This document shows, piece by piece, positions 18,134 to 29,038 of a stretch of 64,000 nt of DNA. The notes under the pieces are model-generated. The model was given only the letters and a program-made list of their open reading frames with translations, was not told where the DNA came from and did not search any database. The DNA is taken from contig JAYQIF010000004.1 in assembly GCA_038141525.1 (NCBI GenBank), positions 62,001 through 126,000 on the forward strand, read 5' to 3'. This DNA comes from BACL21 sp038141525. Its GTDB lineage: Bacteria; Bacteroidota; Bacteroidia; Flavobacteriales; Flavobacteriaceae. Both the position numbers and the translations under genes were made by a program. Every line of letters begins with the position of its first letter. The stretch's first letter is position 1.

Positions 18134-20560
18134 TCAGCGCAATTCAGCCTTAAAATTACGCTCAAAGGCCTCTTGTAATTTACGCATAATTTTGTCAATC
18201 TGTTTGTCCGTTAGGGTTTTGTATTCGTCTTGAAGCGTAAATGATAAGGCATAACTCTTTTTGCCCTTGGGGATATTTTTACCTGTATAGACATCAAAAA
18301 GCGATACGTCACGGAGCAATTTTTTCTCTGTACTCAGAGACAATTGTTTTAACTCATCAAAGGTGATTTGCTCATCCAACAAGAGGGCTAAATCACGTTT
18401 TACTTTTGGGAATTTTGCAATGGCGCCCACCTTAATAGTGTTTTGCGGGAGTAATGAACGAATCGCCGCCCAATTGAACTCTGCATATAGCACCGGAAGC
18501 GCAATATCAAAAGCCTGACAAAGATTTGATTGAACTACCCCGTAATGCACTAAACTTTTTCGCCGTTAAAAGCCGTAAGGCCCTCCTGCCAAAGCGACTG
18601 TTTGCAGTTTTCCTCGGAACTTATGGCAATACCTAGGCTTTCGAGTAACTGATGCACTGTGCTTTTTAGCTCAAAAAAACTAATGGTCTGTGCTTTAGAT
18701 TGCCAGTGCTCTTCATTTGACTTGCCGGCCAGACCCAAAACCAGAGTGTCGAACTCTTCATAAGATGACTGGTTGTGGCGATAAGTTTTTCCAAATTCAA
18801 AAAACCGAAGACCCCCAATTTTTCGATTTAGGTTAAAGGCGATGGATTGCAATACACCGAAAATCATGGATTGACGCATAACACCGAGATCTTGGCTCAA
18901 GGGGTTGAGCAGCCCAACATCTTGGCTGGGGTCTAAATCTGCAATTAAGGCAGAATTTTGCTTTGCGGTTAAGGAGTTGTTTAGGATTTCAAAGTAGCCT
19001 TGACCAATTAACTGTTGGGCCAAACGATTTTGCAGTTGAAAATCTTCTCGCTGACCTAATGTTGCTATCGAAGCGTTCAATTTTGAATCAAATTCTATAT
19101 TGTTGTACCCATAGACACGAAGTATTTCTTCGATGACATCTGCCTCGCGTGTCACATCATTGCGGTAGGCCGGGATGGTCATTCCCAGACTGGTCTCGGT
19201 AACATTATTGATTTTGATGTCCAAAGAGGTCAAAATCGCTTTTATGGCTTCTTTAGGTAATTCTTGCCCAATTATCTTTGCCGCATTTTGGTAGTTCAAC
19301 ACCACTTGATGGTCTTCTATTTTTTTTGGATAGATGTCCGTGATGTCACTCGAGATATGTCCGCCGGCAATGTCAGTAATCAAGATAGAGGCGCGTATTA
19401 GTGCGTATTTAACACTATGGGGATCAATACCACGTTCGAACCTAAAGGACGCATCTGTACTCAGTCCGTGGCGTTTTGCGGTTTTGCGCACGCTCACCGG
19501 ATCAAAATAGGCGCTTTCTAAAAAAATTGAAGTTGTTTCCTCCGTAACACCAGAGTCTAGGCCACCGAATACACCAGCAATGCACATGGGCTGTTCTGCG
19601 TTACAAATCATCAAGTCCTCAGCATGGAGTTTACGACTTACCCCGTCTAGAGTAGTGAACTCAGTATCTTGTGCAACAGTTTTAACCACGACTTTATCTC
19701 CTGTAATCTTTGCCGCATCAAAAGCATGCAGCGGCTGACCTAATTCGTGCAAGACATAATTAGTGATATCAACAACGTTATTAATGGGTTTAACGCCAAT
19801 AGCCTCTAGTCTGTGCTTTAGCCAATCGGGTGAAGGCCCGACCTTAATGTCGCTGATGGTAACCCCTGTATATCTGGGGGCAAGTTCATGATTCAAAACA
19901 TCGACCTCGATCTTTAACGAGCGCTTGTCCACATGAAAGCTGCTGGTCGATGGTGTAATGAGCTCCAGGGCAGTGCCTTTTTGTAATAAACCGGCTTTTA
20001 AATCTCTGGCTACACCCCAATGACTCATGGCATCAGCACGATTTGGCGTGAGCCCAATTTCAAAAACGATGTCTTTACTGATCTCTATAATTTTGGAAAG
20101 AGGCGTGCCCGGTTTTGGCGCGCCTTCCAAGACCATTATGCCTTCATGGCTCTCTCCAAGGCTGAGCTCATCTTCTGCGCAAATCATGCCTTCACTGGCC
20201 TGGCCTCGAATTTTACTTTTTTTAATGATCCACTTTGTGCCATCAGGAGCATAGAGGGTAGTCCCAATAGTGGCAACTGCGACGTATTGACCTTCAGTTA
20301 CATTAGGCGCTCCACAAACAATTGCGCTAGGACTGTTCTTGGCCGATATCCACAGTGGTGCATTTGAGACGATCTGCATTGGGATGTTGCGTACAAGTCA
20401 TCACTTTTCCTACCACAATGCCATCTAGGTCACCAGGAACTGAGCTGTAGTGCTCGATTCCTTCGACCTCGAGGCCTAAATCTGTCAACAACTCTGCCGT
20501 TTGTTCTGCAGGCCAATCGAGATTTAAAAATTGTTTGATCCAATTGTATGATATGGTCAT
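18134..20560 (-). CDS. pheT: Phenylalanyl-tRNA synthetase beta subunit (two compensating frameshifts)
   Basis: About 808 residues, the usual length. The N-terminal part has WIKQFLNLDW and the tRNA-binding EMAP-like domain (HPNADRLKCTTVDIG). Then come the B3/B4 editing region (LTPNRADAMSHWGVARDL, VVDITNYVLHELGQPLHAFD), the B5 domain, a catalytic-like core (EEILRVYGYNNI) and a C-terminal anticodon-binding FDX domain (FPKVKRDLALLLDE). It pairs with PheS to charge tRNA-Phe. An extra G near 20338 (after VDIGQ) and a missing T near 18549 (in EKVLVHYG) break the frame. An essential gene broken twice with exact compensation indicates sequence error. ATG 20560 lies 34 bases after an exact promoter element. 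Confidence 0.95.
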
Positions 20561-20593
20561 CTTCTGTGGGTTATAGCATAAGAGTTAAAGCAA

Positions 20594-20601
20594 CAAAGAT
20601 A
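20594..20601 (-). promoter_or_regulatory. Bacteroidota -7 promoter element for pheT
   Basis: The minus strand reads TATCTTTG, an exact TAnnTTTG, 33 bases before the pheT ATG. It lies in the short gap after the recG side of the locus. Confidence 0.6.
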
Positions 20602-20640
20602 GGATTATGCTTGTTTTTGTTAAAACCAATAAGGGGTAAA

Positions 20641-22746
20641 TTAAGAGATATGGTGCCAAATGTTCTTAAACTTGAGGATTGCAGACAAAGTTTGGCGCAC
20701 GCCAAGGTGATCGGGGTGGTTTAAATCCGGATCCTCACGCAGTACTTCCTGTGCATAAGAACGGGTGATTTTCAGCGTTTCTCCATCCTTGACGATATCG
20801 GCTATTTTGAGCTGAAGCACCCCGCTTTGTTGAGTACCCATGAGGTCTCCAGGGCCACGCAGGCGCAAATCTGCCTCAGAAATCTCAAAACCATCATTGG
20901 TTGCTACCATGGTTTGCAGGCGTTCGCGCGCATCGTCGGAGAGTTTATTGCCCGACATCAATACACAATAGCTTTGGTCAGCCCCGCGCCCTACGCGTCC
21001 TCTTAGCTGATGTAATTGGCTCAGGCCAAAACGCTCAGCACTCTCGATCACCATCACGCTGGCATTGGGCACATTGACGCCAACCTCGATTACAGTGGTG
21101 GCGACCATAATCTGCGTCTGTCCCGAGGCAAAGCGCTGCATCTCGAAGTCTTTATCTGCTGATTTCATCTGACCATGGACGATGGACACCTGATATTGAG
21201 GCTGTGGAAATTCACGAACAATACTCTCGTAACCATCCATAAGGTCTTTATAATCCAGAGCTTGGGATTCTTGAATCAGTGGATAAACGACATACACTTG
21301 TCTGCCTTTGGCTATTTCTTGTTTGATGAAACCAAATACTTTTAGACGATTGTTATCATAGCGATGAACGGTTTTGATTGGTTTTCTTCCTGGCGGGAGC
21401 GTATCGATAACGCTAATGTCTAAGTCTCCATAAAGACTCATGGCTAAGGTCCGAGGAATAGGGGTGGCAGTCATGACAAGTACGTTTGGCGGATAGTCAT
21501 TTTTATGCCATAATTTACTGCGCTGAGCCACACCAAAACGATGCTGTTCGTCGATTACGGCAAGGCCTAAATTTTTAAAAATCACACGATTTTCGAGTAA
21601 GGCATGGGTCCCTACAAGAATTTGTAATTCACCGCTTTTTAGGGCCTCTAAAAGCACATTTCTTTCTGAAGCTTTAGTTGAACCAGTGAGTAATGAAATG
21701 CTGATATTCAATTTTTTACAGTATTCAAGTAATCCATTGTAGTGTTGGACTGACAAAATTTCAGTTGGCGCCAAAATACAGGCTTGATATCCATTGTCTA
21801 GGGCCAAAAGGACGCTCATAAATGCCACTATGGTTTTTCCCGATCCGACATCTCCTTGGAGTAAGCGATTCATCTGTGCACTCGCTCCTAAATCTTGTCT
21901 GATTTCTTTGATTACCCGTTTTTGTGCTCCGGTCAATTCAAAGGGAAGGTGCTCACCAAAAAAGGTGTTAAATAGGGTGCCGACCTGAGTAAATTGATAC
22001 CCCTTAATCTTTTTTTTGTGGATGAGATTTTTACGCAGGAGCTGCAATTGAATAAAAAAGAGTTCCTCAAATTTTAATCTAAATTGTGCCCGTGCCAAAG
22101 CATTGTGATCGGTAGGAAAATGAATTTGGGTTAGCGCGTCGCGCTGATCCATGAGTTTTAGTCGTGAGCGCAAAGATTCGGGTAAGGGATCAGGGCTTGG
22201 GCCCAAGTGCTCTTGAATGAGTTGGGTGGTAAGCTGATTCATCAGTTTGTTACTCACTCCACTCTTGGTCAATTTTTCGGTTGATGGGTAGAGGGGTTGC
22301 AAGGCTGTGCGCCATTGCTGCTCGTGTTCTGACAGAAGCTCCAATTCGGGATGGGCTATCGAAAACTGCCCTTTAAACTGAGTTAATCGACCAAAAGCAA
22401 CCAGCGGCACCCCGGTTTTGAGCGATTGCTTGATCCATTTGTGTCCGCGAAACCACACGAGTTCCATAGTCCCTGTTTCGTCGCTAAATTCTGCCACAAG
22501 ACGCTTACCTCGCTTTTGCTCCACCATTTGGATGTGGGTAATGGTCCCTATGATTTGCACTTCTGCGCCCGTGTTGACCAGATTACCGATTTTATGGTAT
22601 TGTGTTCGGTCAATATAGCGGTTAGGAAAAAGGTGGAGTAGGTCTTGGAATGTATGTATGGAGAGTTCTTGGCGCAGCAGAGTGGCGCGTCCCGGGCCAA
22701 CGCCTTTGAGGTATTCAATCGGGGTTTGTAGGACATTGCCGCTCAT
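20641..22746 (-). CDS. recG: ATP-dependent DNA helicase RecG
   Basis: A 701-residue intact helicase. The N-terminal wedge/OB domain (TPIEYLKGVGPGRA, AEVQIIGTITHIQMVE) is followed by helicase lobe 1 with Walker A GDVGSGKT, the DEQH box in VIDEQHRFGV and MTATPIPRTLAMSLYGD. Lobe 2 carries ATTVIEVGVNVPNA and QLRGRVGRG. RecG remodels stalled replication forks and branch-migrates Holliday junctions. ATG 22746 is preferred over a TTG at 22767, which overlaps the upstream gene's stop codon. It follows the membrane-protein gene by 14 bases, so they form a transcript. Confidence 0.97.
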   Translation of the reverse strand: MSGNVLQTPIEYLKGVGPGRATLLRQELSIHTFQDLLHLFPNRYIDRTQYHKIGNLVNTGAEVQIIGTITHIQMVEQKRGKRLVAEFSDETGTMELVWFRGHKWIKQSLKTGVPLVAFGRLTQFKGQFSIAHPELELLSEHEQQWRTALQPLYPSTEKLTKSGVSNKLMNQLTTQLIQEHLGPSPDPLPESLRSRLKLMDQRDALTQIHFPTDHNALARAQFRLKFEELFFIQLQLLRKNLIHKKKIKGYQFTQVGTLFNTFFGEHLPFELTGAQKRVIKEIRQDLGASAQMNRLLQGDVGSGKTIVAFMSVLLALDNGYQACILAPTEILSVQHYNGLLEYCKKLNISISLLTGSTKASERNVLLEALKSGELQILVGTHALLENRVIFKNLGLAVIDEQHRFGVAQRSKLWHKNDYPPNVLVMTATPIPRTLAMSLYGDLDISVIDTLPPGRKPIKTVHRYDNNRLKVFGFIKQEIAKGRQVYVVYPLIQESQALDYKDLMDGYESIVREFPQPQYQVSIVHGQMKSADKDFEMQRFASGQTQIMVATTVIEVGVNVPNASVMVIESAERFGLSQLHQLRGRVGRGADQSYCVLMSGNKLSDDARERLQTMVATNDGFEISEADLRLRGPGDLMGTQQSGVLQLKIADIVKDGETLKITRSYAQEVLREDPDLNHPDHLGVRQTLSAILKFKNIWHHIS

Positions 22747-22760
22747 GATTACATCGCTGT

Positions 22761-23273
22761 TTACCAAATTTGGGCGACTTCAGCCTTGAGGTAGTCGAGG
22801 GCCACAGTCATGTCATCCACTTCTTTTTCGCTTTGCGCCACCAGGGCAGTGCGCAGGGCACTGACCTCTGGCCAATCGTTTTGGCCTGCTGCGCGAATTT
22901 TCAATATATTTTTATTTTTTGCCATAACAATAAGATCCCAACATTCAGGGCTCAAGTAAATTTGTTGACTCACGTTATGATCAAATTCTTGTTCAAGGAT
23001 TTTAATGAGCACTTGGCCATAGCCCTCAGGGTGATGATTGCCAGCAGCTGTACGCAAAACCAGTTTGCTCAAGGTGTTGCGCGTTAAAAACAAGGTCAGT
23101 CGCTCATAGGCCTGTAGCCGGACACTCAAGCTTTCTTTAGTCTGTAATCTTCTGAGCTCAAAATGACGTCTTTTTTGCTCTTGATTGGCTTGCTGCTTCA
23201 TGACATAGAGCGCGCCCAAAGCCACCAGAACTCCTGGCAATAAATACAATAAGAATTCCAATAATTCACTCAT
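22761..23273 (-). CDS. Conserved Bacteroidota membrane-anchored protein
   Basis: A 170-residue protein with one N-terminal transmembrane helix (FLLYLLPGVLVALGALYVM) and a charged cytoplasmic helical part. It contains LRLQTKE, SVRLQAYERLTLFLTRN and EQEFDHNVSQQIYLSPECWD, motifs I associate with a conserved family of unknown function in this phylum (I believe recently given a DUF number, DUF7935, but cannot verify this). It precedes recG on the same strand. Function is unknown. Confidence 0.6.
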   Translation of the reverse strand: MSELLEFLLYLLPGVLVALGALYVMKQQANQEQKRRHFELRRLQTKESLSVRLQAYERLTLFLTRNTLSKLVLRTAAGNHHPEGYGQVLIKILEQEFDHNVSQQIYLSPECWDLIVMAKNKNILKIRAAGQNDWPEVSALRTALVAQSEKEVDDMTVALDYLKAEVAQIW

Positions 23274-23383
23274 AAGTCTCTGCTTTTCAACAGTATTAAT
23301 GTTTTATGCCTTAGCCTCATTTACTTTTTTACCCCAATGAGGCCTTGATCCAATGTTTTTACCATGATACAAGAATGGCGAGG

Positions 23384-24674
23384 CTATTCTTGATTTAAAT
23401 AATCCAAAGCGACCTGGGTCATGGCTTTGACCCCAAGGGCCATTCCTGAGTCCTCTACTTTAAAATCAGGTGTGTGGTGTGGATAGGGTTCAGTATTGCC
23501 CGGCTCCATGCCGCCTAAAAAGAAGAAAAACCCAGGCACAATCTCTTGATAATATGAGAAATCTTCTCCGCCAGTAGAGGCAATGGTAGTTTGTACATTG
23601 TCTTTACCCGCTACGGCCTCTAACGAAGGCACCATTTGGGCCGTCAGCTCAGGATCATTAAAGGTCACTACTGTATTGTTTTGCCACTCAATCTCTGCGC
23701 TACCGTTATAGGCTTTGGCAATATCACGGGCCATTTCATTCATTCTGCGCATGATCAGCGCCCGCATTTCAGGATTCAGCGTGCGTACGGTACCGATCAG
23801 CTCTGCGCTTTCTGGAATGATATTAAAACGCACTCCAGCAGTTATTTTGCCTACAGTAATTACAGCCGCTTCTTCAACAAGGGGAGATTCACGGCTGATG
23901 ATGGTTTGAAAGCCATCGATAATTTTTGCAGCAATGAGAATGGGATCGACACCAGTCCAAGGCGCAGAGCCATGGGTGCCTTTACCACTAATGTTCACCA
24001 CAAAACGCTCCACAGCGGCCATGGTACCTCCTGATTTATAACGGATGGTGCCCACAGGAGTGGCTGAATTGATGTAGTCCAAATATGGCGTCTACCGCGG
24101 GGTTCTGCAGCACACCATCTTTAATCATGAGCTTAGCACCGCCTTCCTCTCCTGGAGGAGGTCCTTCTTCTGCCGGTTGAAATACAAATTTAACGGTGCC
24201 TTTAATTTTGTCTTTATGCTGACTCAATACCTCAGCCACACCCATTAAAATAGCCGTATGGGTATCGTGTCCGCAGGCGTGCATGACGCCAGTTGGTGTG
24301 CCCAAGAAGGTTGTAGTCTCTAGACTCTTGTAGGGCAAATCATTGCGCTCGGTGACAGGCAAAGCATCGATATCGGCGCGCAGGGCCACAACCTTGCCAG
24401 GCTGATCTCCATGGAGCAAACCAATAACCCCAGTTTTAGCCACACCAGTGCGTACTTCAAGCCCCAATGATCTTAGATGATCCGCTATTTTTTCTGCGGT
24501 ACGAAACTCGCGATTAGACAATTCTGGATGTTTATGTAGGTCGTGCCTCCAGTCAATGACTTTGGCCTGGACTGCATCAATAGAAGCGGATAATTCTTTG
24601 GGCATTTGAGCCTGAGCACAAAAACTGCTAAACACAGTTGATAGACATAAATATTTTAAATAAGTTGGTCTCAT
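23384..24674 (-). CDS. Secreted M20-family amidohydrolase (one frameshift)
   Basis: About 429 residues after joining. A Sec signal peptide (ending SSFCAQAQ) is followed by the M20D/hippurate-hydrolase pattern: WRHDLHKHPELSNREF, VVALRADIDALPV, metal-binding MHACGHDTH, FQPAEEG, the dimerisation domain (ISGKGTHGSAPW) and the C-terminal TGGEDFSYY. These enzymes remove acyl groups from amino acids or cut small peptides using two metal ions. Being exported, it would act in the periplasm. One extra base near 24085 (between IFGLH and NSATPVG) breaks the frame. The ATG at 24674 starts the signal peptide; a start at 24701 is less likely. Confidence 0.9.
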
Positions 24675-24828
24675 TTTTGGTGTTATTTTAAAGGATAACA
24701 AGCATTAAATATAGCCCTTTTCTACTTGGACTGCAAGTGGAGTAAATGTTTATAAATAATGAAATTTGGTTTGTGCCTCCTGACTCATTTTCCCTATTTT
24801 CGAGACCACAAGACAAGAAAAATATCAA

Positions 24829-27254
24829 TTGGAAAATTACCTAGCACAACTTAACGAGGCGCAAAAAGCACCAGTCCTACAAAAGGAGGGGGCAATGATT
24901 GTCATCGCCGGTGCTGGCTCGGGAAAGACAAGGGTTTTGACCTATCGCATTGCTTATCTGATGCAACAAGGGGTGGACCCCTTCAATATATTGGCTTTGA
25001 CCTTTACCAACAAGGCGGCCCGAGAAATGAAAGAGCGCATCGCCGCTATTGTGGGCAGCAGTGAGACCAAAAACCTTTGGATGGGTACCTTCCACAGTGT
25101 GTTTGCCAAGATTTTACGTGTGGAGGCCCATCGTTTGGGTTATCCATCGAATTTTACCATTTACGATACTCAAGACAGTCAAAGCGTTATTCGCTCACTG
25201 ATCAAGGACATGAACTTGGACAAGGATGTTTATAAATACAAACAAGTCTACAGCCGTATCTCTTCCTATAAAAATAGCCTGATCACGGTAAAGGCCTATA
25301 ACAACAACCCAGAACTTCAGGAGGCAGATGCCATGGCCCGCATGCCGCAAATGGGCGCCTTGTATAAAAATTATGTCGATCGTTGCTTTAAAGCAGGGGC
25401 TATGGATTTTGATGACTTGCTGCTCAAAACTAATGAGTTATTGACGCGTTTTCCAGAGGTGTTGGCCAAATATCAGCAGCGATTTCAGTACATTTTGGTG
25501 GACGAGTATCAAGACACCAATCACAGTCAATACCTGATTGTGCGTGCTCTGAGTGATCGTTTTCAAAACATTTGCGTGGTCGGGGATGATGCCCAAAGTA
25601 TCTATGCCTTTCGTGGGGCAAATATCAATAACATTCTAAACTTCCAGAAAGACTATGACAATGTACAAGTCTATCGATTGGAACAGAATTATCGCTCGAC
25701 CAAGACCATAGTCAATGCAGCCAATAATGTCATTGAACAAAATCAAAATCGTTTAGATAAAGAGGTTTGGACCCACAATGAACCAGGCGAGAAAATTGGC
25801 GTTCATCGCAGCATGACCGATGGAGATGAAGGGCGCTTTGTCGCCAATATGATTTATGATTCGGTCATGAATCAGCACAGACCTTATGATGACTTTGCTG
25901 TTTTGTATCGCACTAATGCCCAGTCGCGATCCATAGAAGATGCGCTGCGCAAAAAAGACATTCCTTACCGTATTTATGGAGGACTGAGCTTTTATCAGCG
26001 CAAAGAAATCAAGGATGTGATTGCGTATTTGCGATTGATTCTTAATCCCAAGGACGAAGAGGCATTAAAACGCGTCATTAATTATCCAGGCCGCGGAATT
26101 GGGGACACGACGGTCAGCAAACTCGTGGTTGCCGCTAACTCAAGTGGGCGTTCCATATTTGAGGTACTTACCCAGCTTCAAGAACTCAAGGTTCCTGTAA
26201 ATGCTGGGACGCGCACAAAACTCGATAATTTTGCCACCTTGATTCAGAGTTTTCAGGTGATGAATCAGCAGTACAATGCCTTTGAAATTGCAGAATATGT
26301 TGTGCGCCACACTGGACTTTACCAAGAAATCAAAAAAGACGGCACGCCAGAGGGCATTGCGCGTTTAGAAAACATAGAGGAATTGCTCAACGGGATCAAG
26401 GATTTTGTCGAGGGTCAAAAGGAACTGGCCGACACGACAGGCAGTCTCGCAGAGTTTTTGGAGGATGTTGCCCTAATTACGGATTTAGATCAGGAAAAGG
26501 ATGACGGTAAAAAAGTGTCTTTAATGACGGTTCATTTGGCCAAAGGCCTTGAGTTTCCAGTAGTGAGCATCGTTGGGATGGAGGAAGATCTTTTTCCTAG
26601 TATGCTGAGTATGAACTCTCGTTCTGAACTCGAAGAAGAGCGCCGCCTGTTTTATGTCGCCTTAACGCGTGCCAAAGAAAAAGCTTTTTTGACCTATGCG
26701 CAAAGTCGCTATCGTTGGGGAAAACTCATCGATGCCGAACCCAGTCGATTTATCGAAGAAATCGAGGAAAAGTATTTGGATTTACTAACGCCAAAGCCTT
26801 CAGAGCGCTATCGGACCTTTGTGGATCCCGATGTGTTTGACGACCATGATTACAGTCAAATACGCCTGAGAACAGGCCAGAGTAATGGGCGCAGTTCAGC
26901 CGGTGGATCAGGATCAACAGGCAGGAATCAAGGGTCTTATTCAGGGAAAAACTCAAGCAGGCAGGGAAAGAAAACGCCATCAGAGTCATCTGCGCCACGT
27001 TTTACTCCACCGTCCAACCTTAAGAAATTAAAAACACTAAATCCAGATATTGCCAAGTCTTCTGCACCTGTAGACGAAGCGCTGCGTTGACGGGTCTTAA
27101 CGTTGGAACTCGTGTAGGTCATATGCGCTTTGGCAAGGGTACCATCATTGCCCTAGAGGGCAAGGGACCAGACATGAAGGCGGAGATTAAATTCGATACG
27201 GCAGGACCCAAAAAGCTATTGTTGCGCTTTGCCAAACTCTCCCTAATCGAATAG
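24829..27254 (+). CDS. uvrD: UvrD/PcrA-type DNA helicase (frameshift near the C-terminus)
   Basis: About 808 residues. Superfamily 1 motifs are complete: Q-motif LNEAQKAPVL, Walker A GAGSGKTR, TFTNKAAREMKERI, DEYQDTN, GDDAQSIYAFRGA, YRSTKTI, VSLMTVHLAKGLEF and RRLFYVALTRAKE. It unwinds DNA in excision and mismatch repair. The frame ends early at a TGA near 27088. One missing base there restores GLNVGTRVGHMRFGKGTII and KKLLLRFAKL, the conserved PcrA/UvrD C-terminal RNA-polymerase-binding Tudor-like domain, up to TAG 27252. The linker before it is Ser/Gly-rich. The start is a TTG at 24829 in a typical N-terminal context (ENYLAQLNEAQ). The next gene begins 4 bases after the true stop. Confidence 0.93.
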
Positions 27255-27258
27255 GAAA

Positions 27259-27879
27259 ATGGCTCAGCTGCTGCGCGTATATAATGATCCTCCAAACCCG
27301 AAAGCCATCGATCAGGTTGTTGATTGCCTCAAAGGGGGAGGTATTGTTATATTTCCCAGCGATACCGTTTATGCTATGGGTTGTGCGGCCTATGATAAAA
27401 AAGCTGTAGAGCGTCTGCGCATGATCGACGGAAGGAAAAAGGCCGATGCTCCGATGAGCTTTATTTGTCGTGATCTAAGTCAGGTCAGTGGACTCACCAA
27501 GCCATTAGATCAGCCTGTGTTCAAACTACTCAAAAGAGCATTTCCTGGACCATTCACTTTTATATTGCAGGGTGGAAGCCATTTGCCGAATAGCTTTAAA
27601 AAGCGCAAAGAGGTTGGTGTGCGTATCCCAGATAATACCATAATTCAGGCGGTCATTGAAGGCCTTGGGGCCCCTATGGTTTCTCGTTCTATTAAGGACC
27701 AAGATTTAATTTTGGAGTACACGACAGACCCCGAACTTATCCATGAGTATTGGCGACATAAAGTAGATTTGGTCATCGATGGGGGTATTGGAGGGAATGT
27801 CCCGTCTACGGTGGTCGATTTGACTCAAGATCCTCCAGAGGTACTTCGCGAGGGTTTGGGCCAATTGGATATTATTTAA
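27259..27879 (+). CDS. Sua5/YciO/YrdC-type L-threonylcarbamoyladenylate synthase
   Basis: A 206-residue intact YrdC-domain protein with GGGIVIFPSDTVYAMG, RLRMIDGRKKADAPMSF, KRAFPGPFTFIL and VGVRIPDN. The length and the KKADAPMSF context resemble the YciO branch as much as TsaC. TsaC makes the threonylcarbamoyl-AMP used for t6A37 tRNA modification; YciO-type members are less active. I see no second Sua5 domain. It is tightly coupled to uvrD and ends before a bidirectional terminator. Confidence 0.85.
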   Translation: MAQLLRVYNDPPNPKAIDQVVDCLKGGGIVIFPSDTVYAMGCAAYDKKAVERLRMIDGRKKADAPMSFICRDLSQVSGLTKPLDQPVFKLLKRAFPGPFTFILQGGSHLPNSFKKRKEVGVRIPDNTIIQAVIEGLGAPMVSRSIKDQDLILEYTTDPELIHEYWRHKVDLVIDGGIGGNVPSTVVDLTQDPPEVLREGLGQLDII

Positions 27880-27965
27880 ATCAACTGGAATTTTGTCTAG
27901 AATGACTCAATCCTTAAAGTATCCAGGTCATGCAGGCTCTGAGTTTGGGTCGGTTACAAATTAAA

Positions 27966-27993
27966 AAAAACACCAGCAAGCGCTGGTGTTTTT
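27966..27993. terminator. Bidirectional intrinsic terminator
   Basis: Perfect 12-bp arms (AAAAACACCAGC and GCTGGTGTTTTT) enclose an AAGC loop. It sits between the convergent Sua5-type gene and the OmpA-family gene and can end transcription from both. Confidence 0.93.
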
Positions 27994-28073
27994 ATTAATT
28001 TTTAATCTTCTGATGTTGTCTGTTTGTTGATCACACTTAAGAATTAAAAATAGGTCTGGATCTAAAAATATCT

Positions 28074-28937
28074 CTAGTTGCCTTGGGCAGAAAGATTTTC
28101 TAACTCGTCCTCAACCATCTTGTAGAATTGGTCGATTTTTGGCAATACATAAATTTTGGTGCGTCGATTGATCGCTCTATTGGCTGGAGTGTCGTTGGCC
28201 ACAAGAGGGTTATACTCAGCGCGACCAGCGGCGATTAGTTGTCCTGGTTTTACCCCTAATGCTTGTAGCTCACGGACAATCGCGGTCGAACGTTTAACAC
28301 TCAGATCCCAGTTATCGATAAGTGGACCATTGCTGTACGGCACGTCGTCGGTATGCCCTTCAACCAAGGCCTCAAAGTCAGGCTTGCCATTGATGACAAT
28401 GGCTACTTTGGCCAAAATTTCTCTAGCGCGCTCAGTGACGTTATAACTACCGCTTTTGAAGAGCATTTTGTCAGATAATGAGATAAATACCACACCTTTC
28501 TCTACATTGATTTCGATGTCTTTGTCATCCAAACCGACTTCTTTTTTCAAACTAGAAACAATGGCAAGAGAAACACTGTCCTTTTTGTTGAGTGCATCTT
28601 GTAGTCTATTGATTTTAAGGTCTCTCTCCTTTAAACTCTCCAACGATTTCTCGAGGTTTGTCGCACCTGTCTGCGTCAAAATAGTGAGGTCTTTAGAGCT
28701 CTCGATTAAGTCTTGCTTATCTTTTTTGAGCTCAGCAATGCGTTCTTCGAACGAGGCGATACGCACTTGAGCCGTCGCTTGCTCCGCCTCACAGGCGTTG
28801 AGTTTTACCGTAGCGGTATTCAATAAATCTTGAGTTCTTTTTTGTTTTGCTTGTAATTCTGTGAATTGTTTTTTTGTCACGCAGGATCCCATCACAAGTC
28901 CGGCGCCCAGTAATAAAAACAAATGTTTTGTCATCAT
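28074..28937 (-). CDS. OmpA-family lipoprotein with coiled coil
   Basis: About 287 residues. It starts MMTKHLFLLLGAGLVMGSC (lipobox VMGSC), then has a heptad-rich coiled coil at residues about 25-130, and a C-terminal OmpA/MotB peptidoglycan-binding domain (LFKSGSYNVTERAREIL, VEGHTDDVPY, NWDLSVKRSTAIVREL, GRAEYNPLVANDTPANRAINRRTKI). It probably tethers the outer membrane to peptidoglycan. The frame is intact. The two adjacent ATGs at 28937 and 28934 are equally possible; an exact promoter element lies 21 bases upstream. Confidence 0.92.
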   Translation of the reverse strand: MMTKHLFLLLGAGLVMGSCVTKKQFTELQAKQKRTQDLLNTATVKLNACEAEQATAQVRIASFEERIAELKKDKQDLIESSKDLTILTQTGATNLEKSLESLKERDLKINRLQDALNKKDSVSLAIVSSLKKEVGLDDKDIEINVEKGVVFISLSDKMLFKSGSYNVTERAREILAKVAIVINGKPDFEALVEGHTDDVPYSNGPLIDNWDLSVKRSTAIVRELQALGVKPGQLIAAGRAEYNPLVANDTPANRAINRRTKIYVLPKIDQFYKMVEDELENLSAQGN

Positions 28938-28958
28938 AGTGGTAGGATTAAGTTGAGT

Positions 28959-28966
28959 CAAAATTA
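28959..28966 (-). promoter_or_regulatory. Bacteroidota -7 promoter element for the OmpA-family gene
   Basis: The minus strand reads TAATTTTG (TAnnTTTG), giving a leader of about 17-20 bases. No clear -33 box was found. Confidence 0.5.
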
Positions 28967-29038
28967 ACAATTAATGCCCATTTCAGGTAGGCCTTAACAA
29001 TAATTTATACACAGGTTATAAAGTCTATTAAGCGGTTG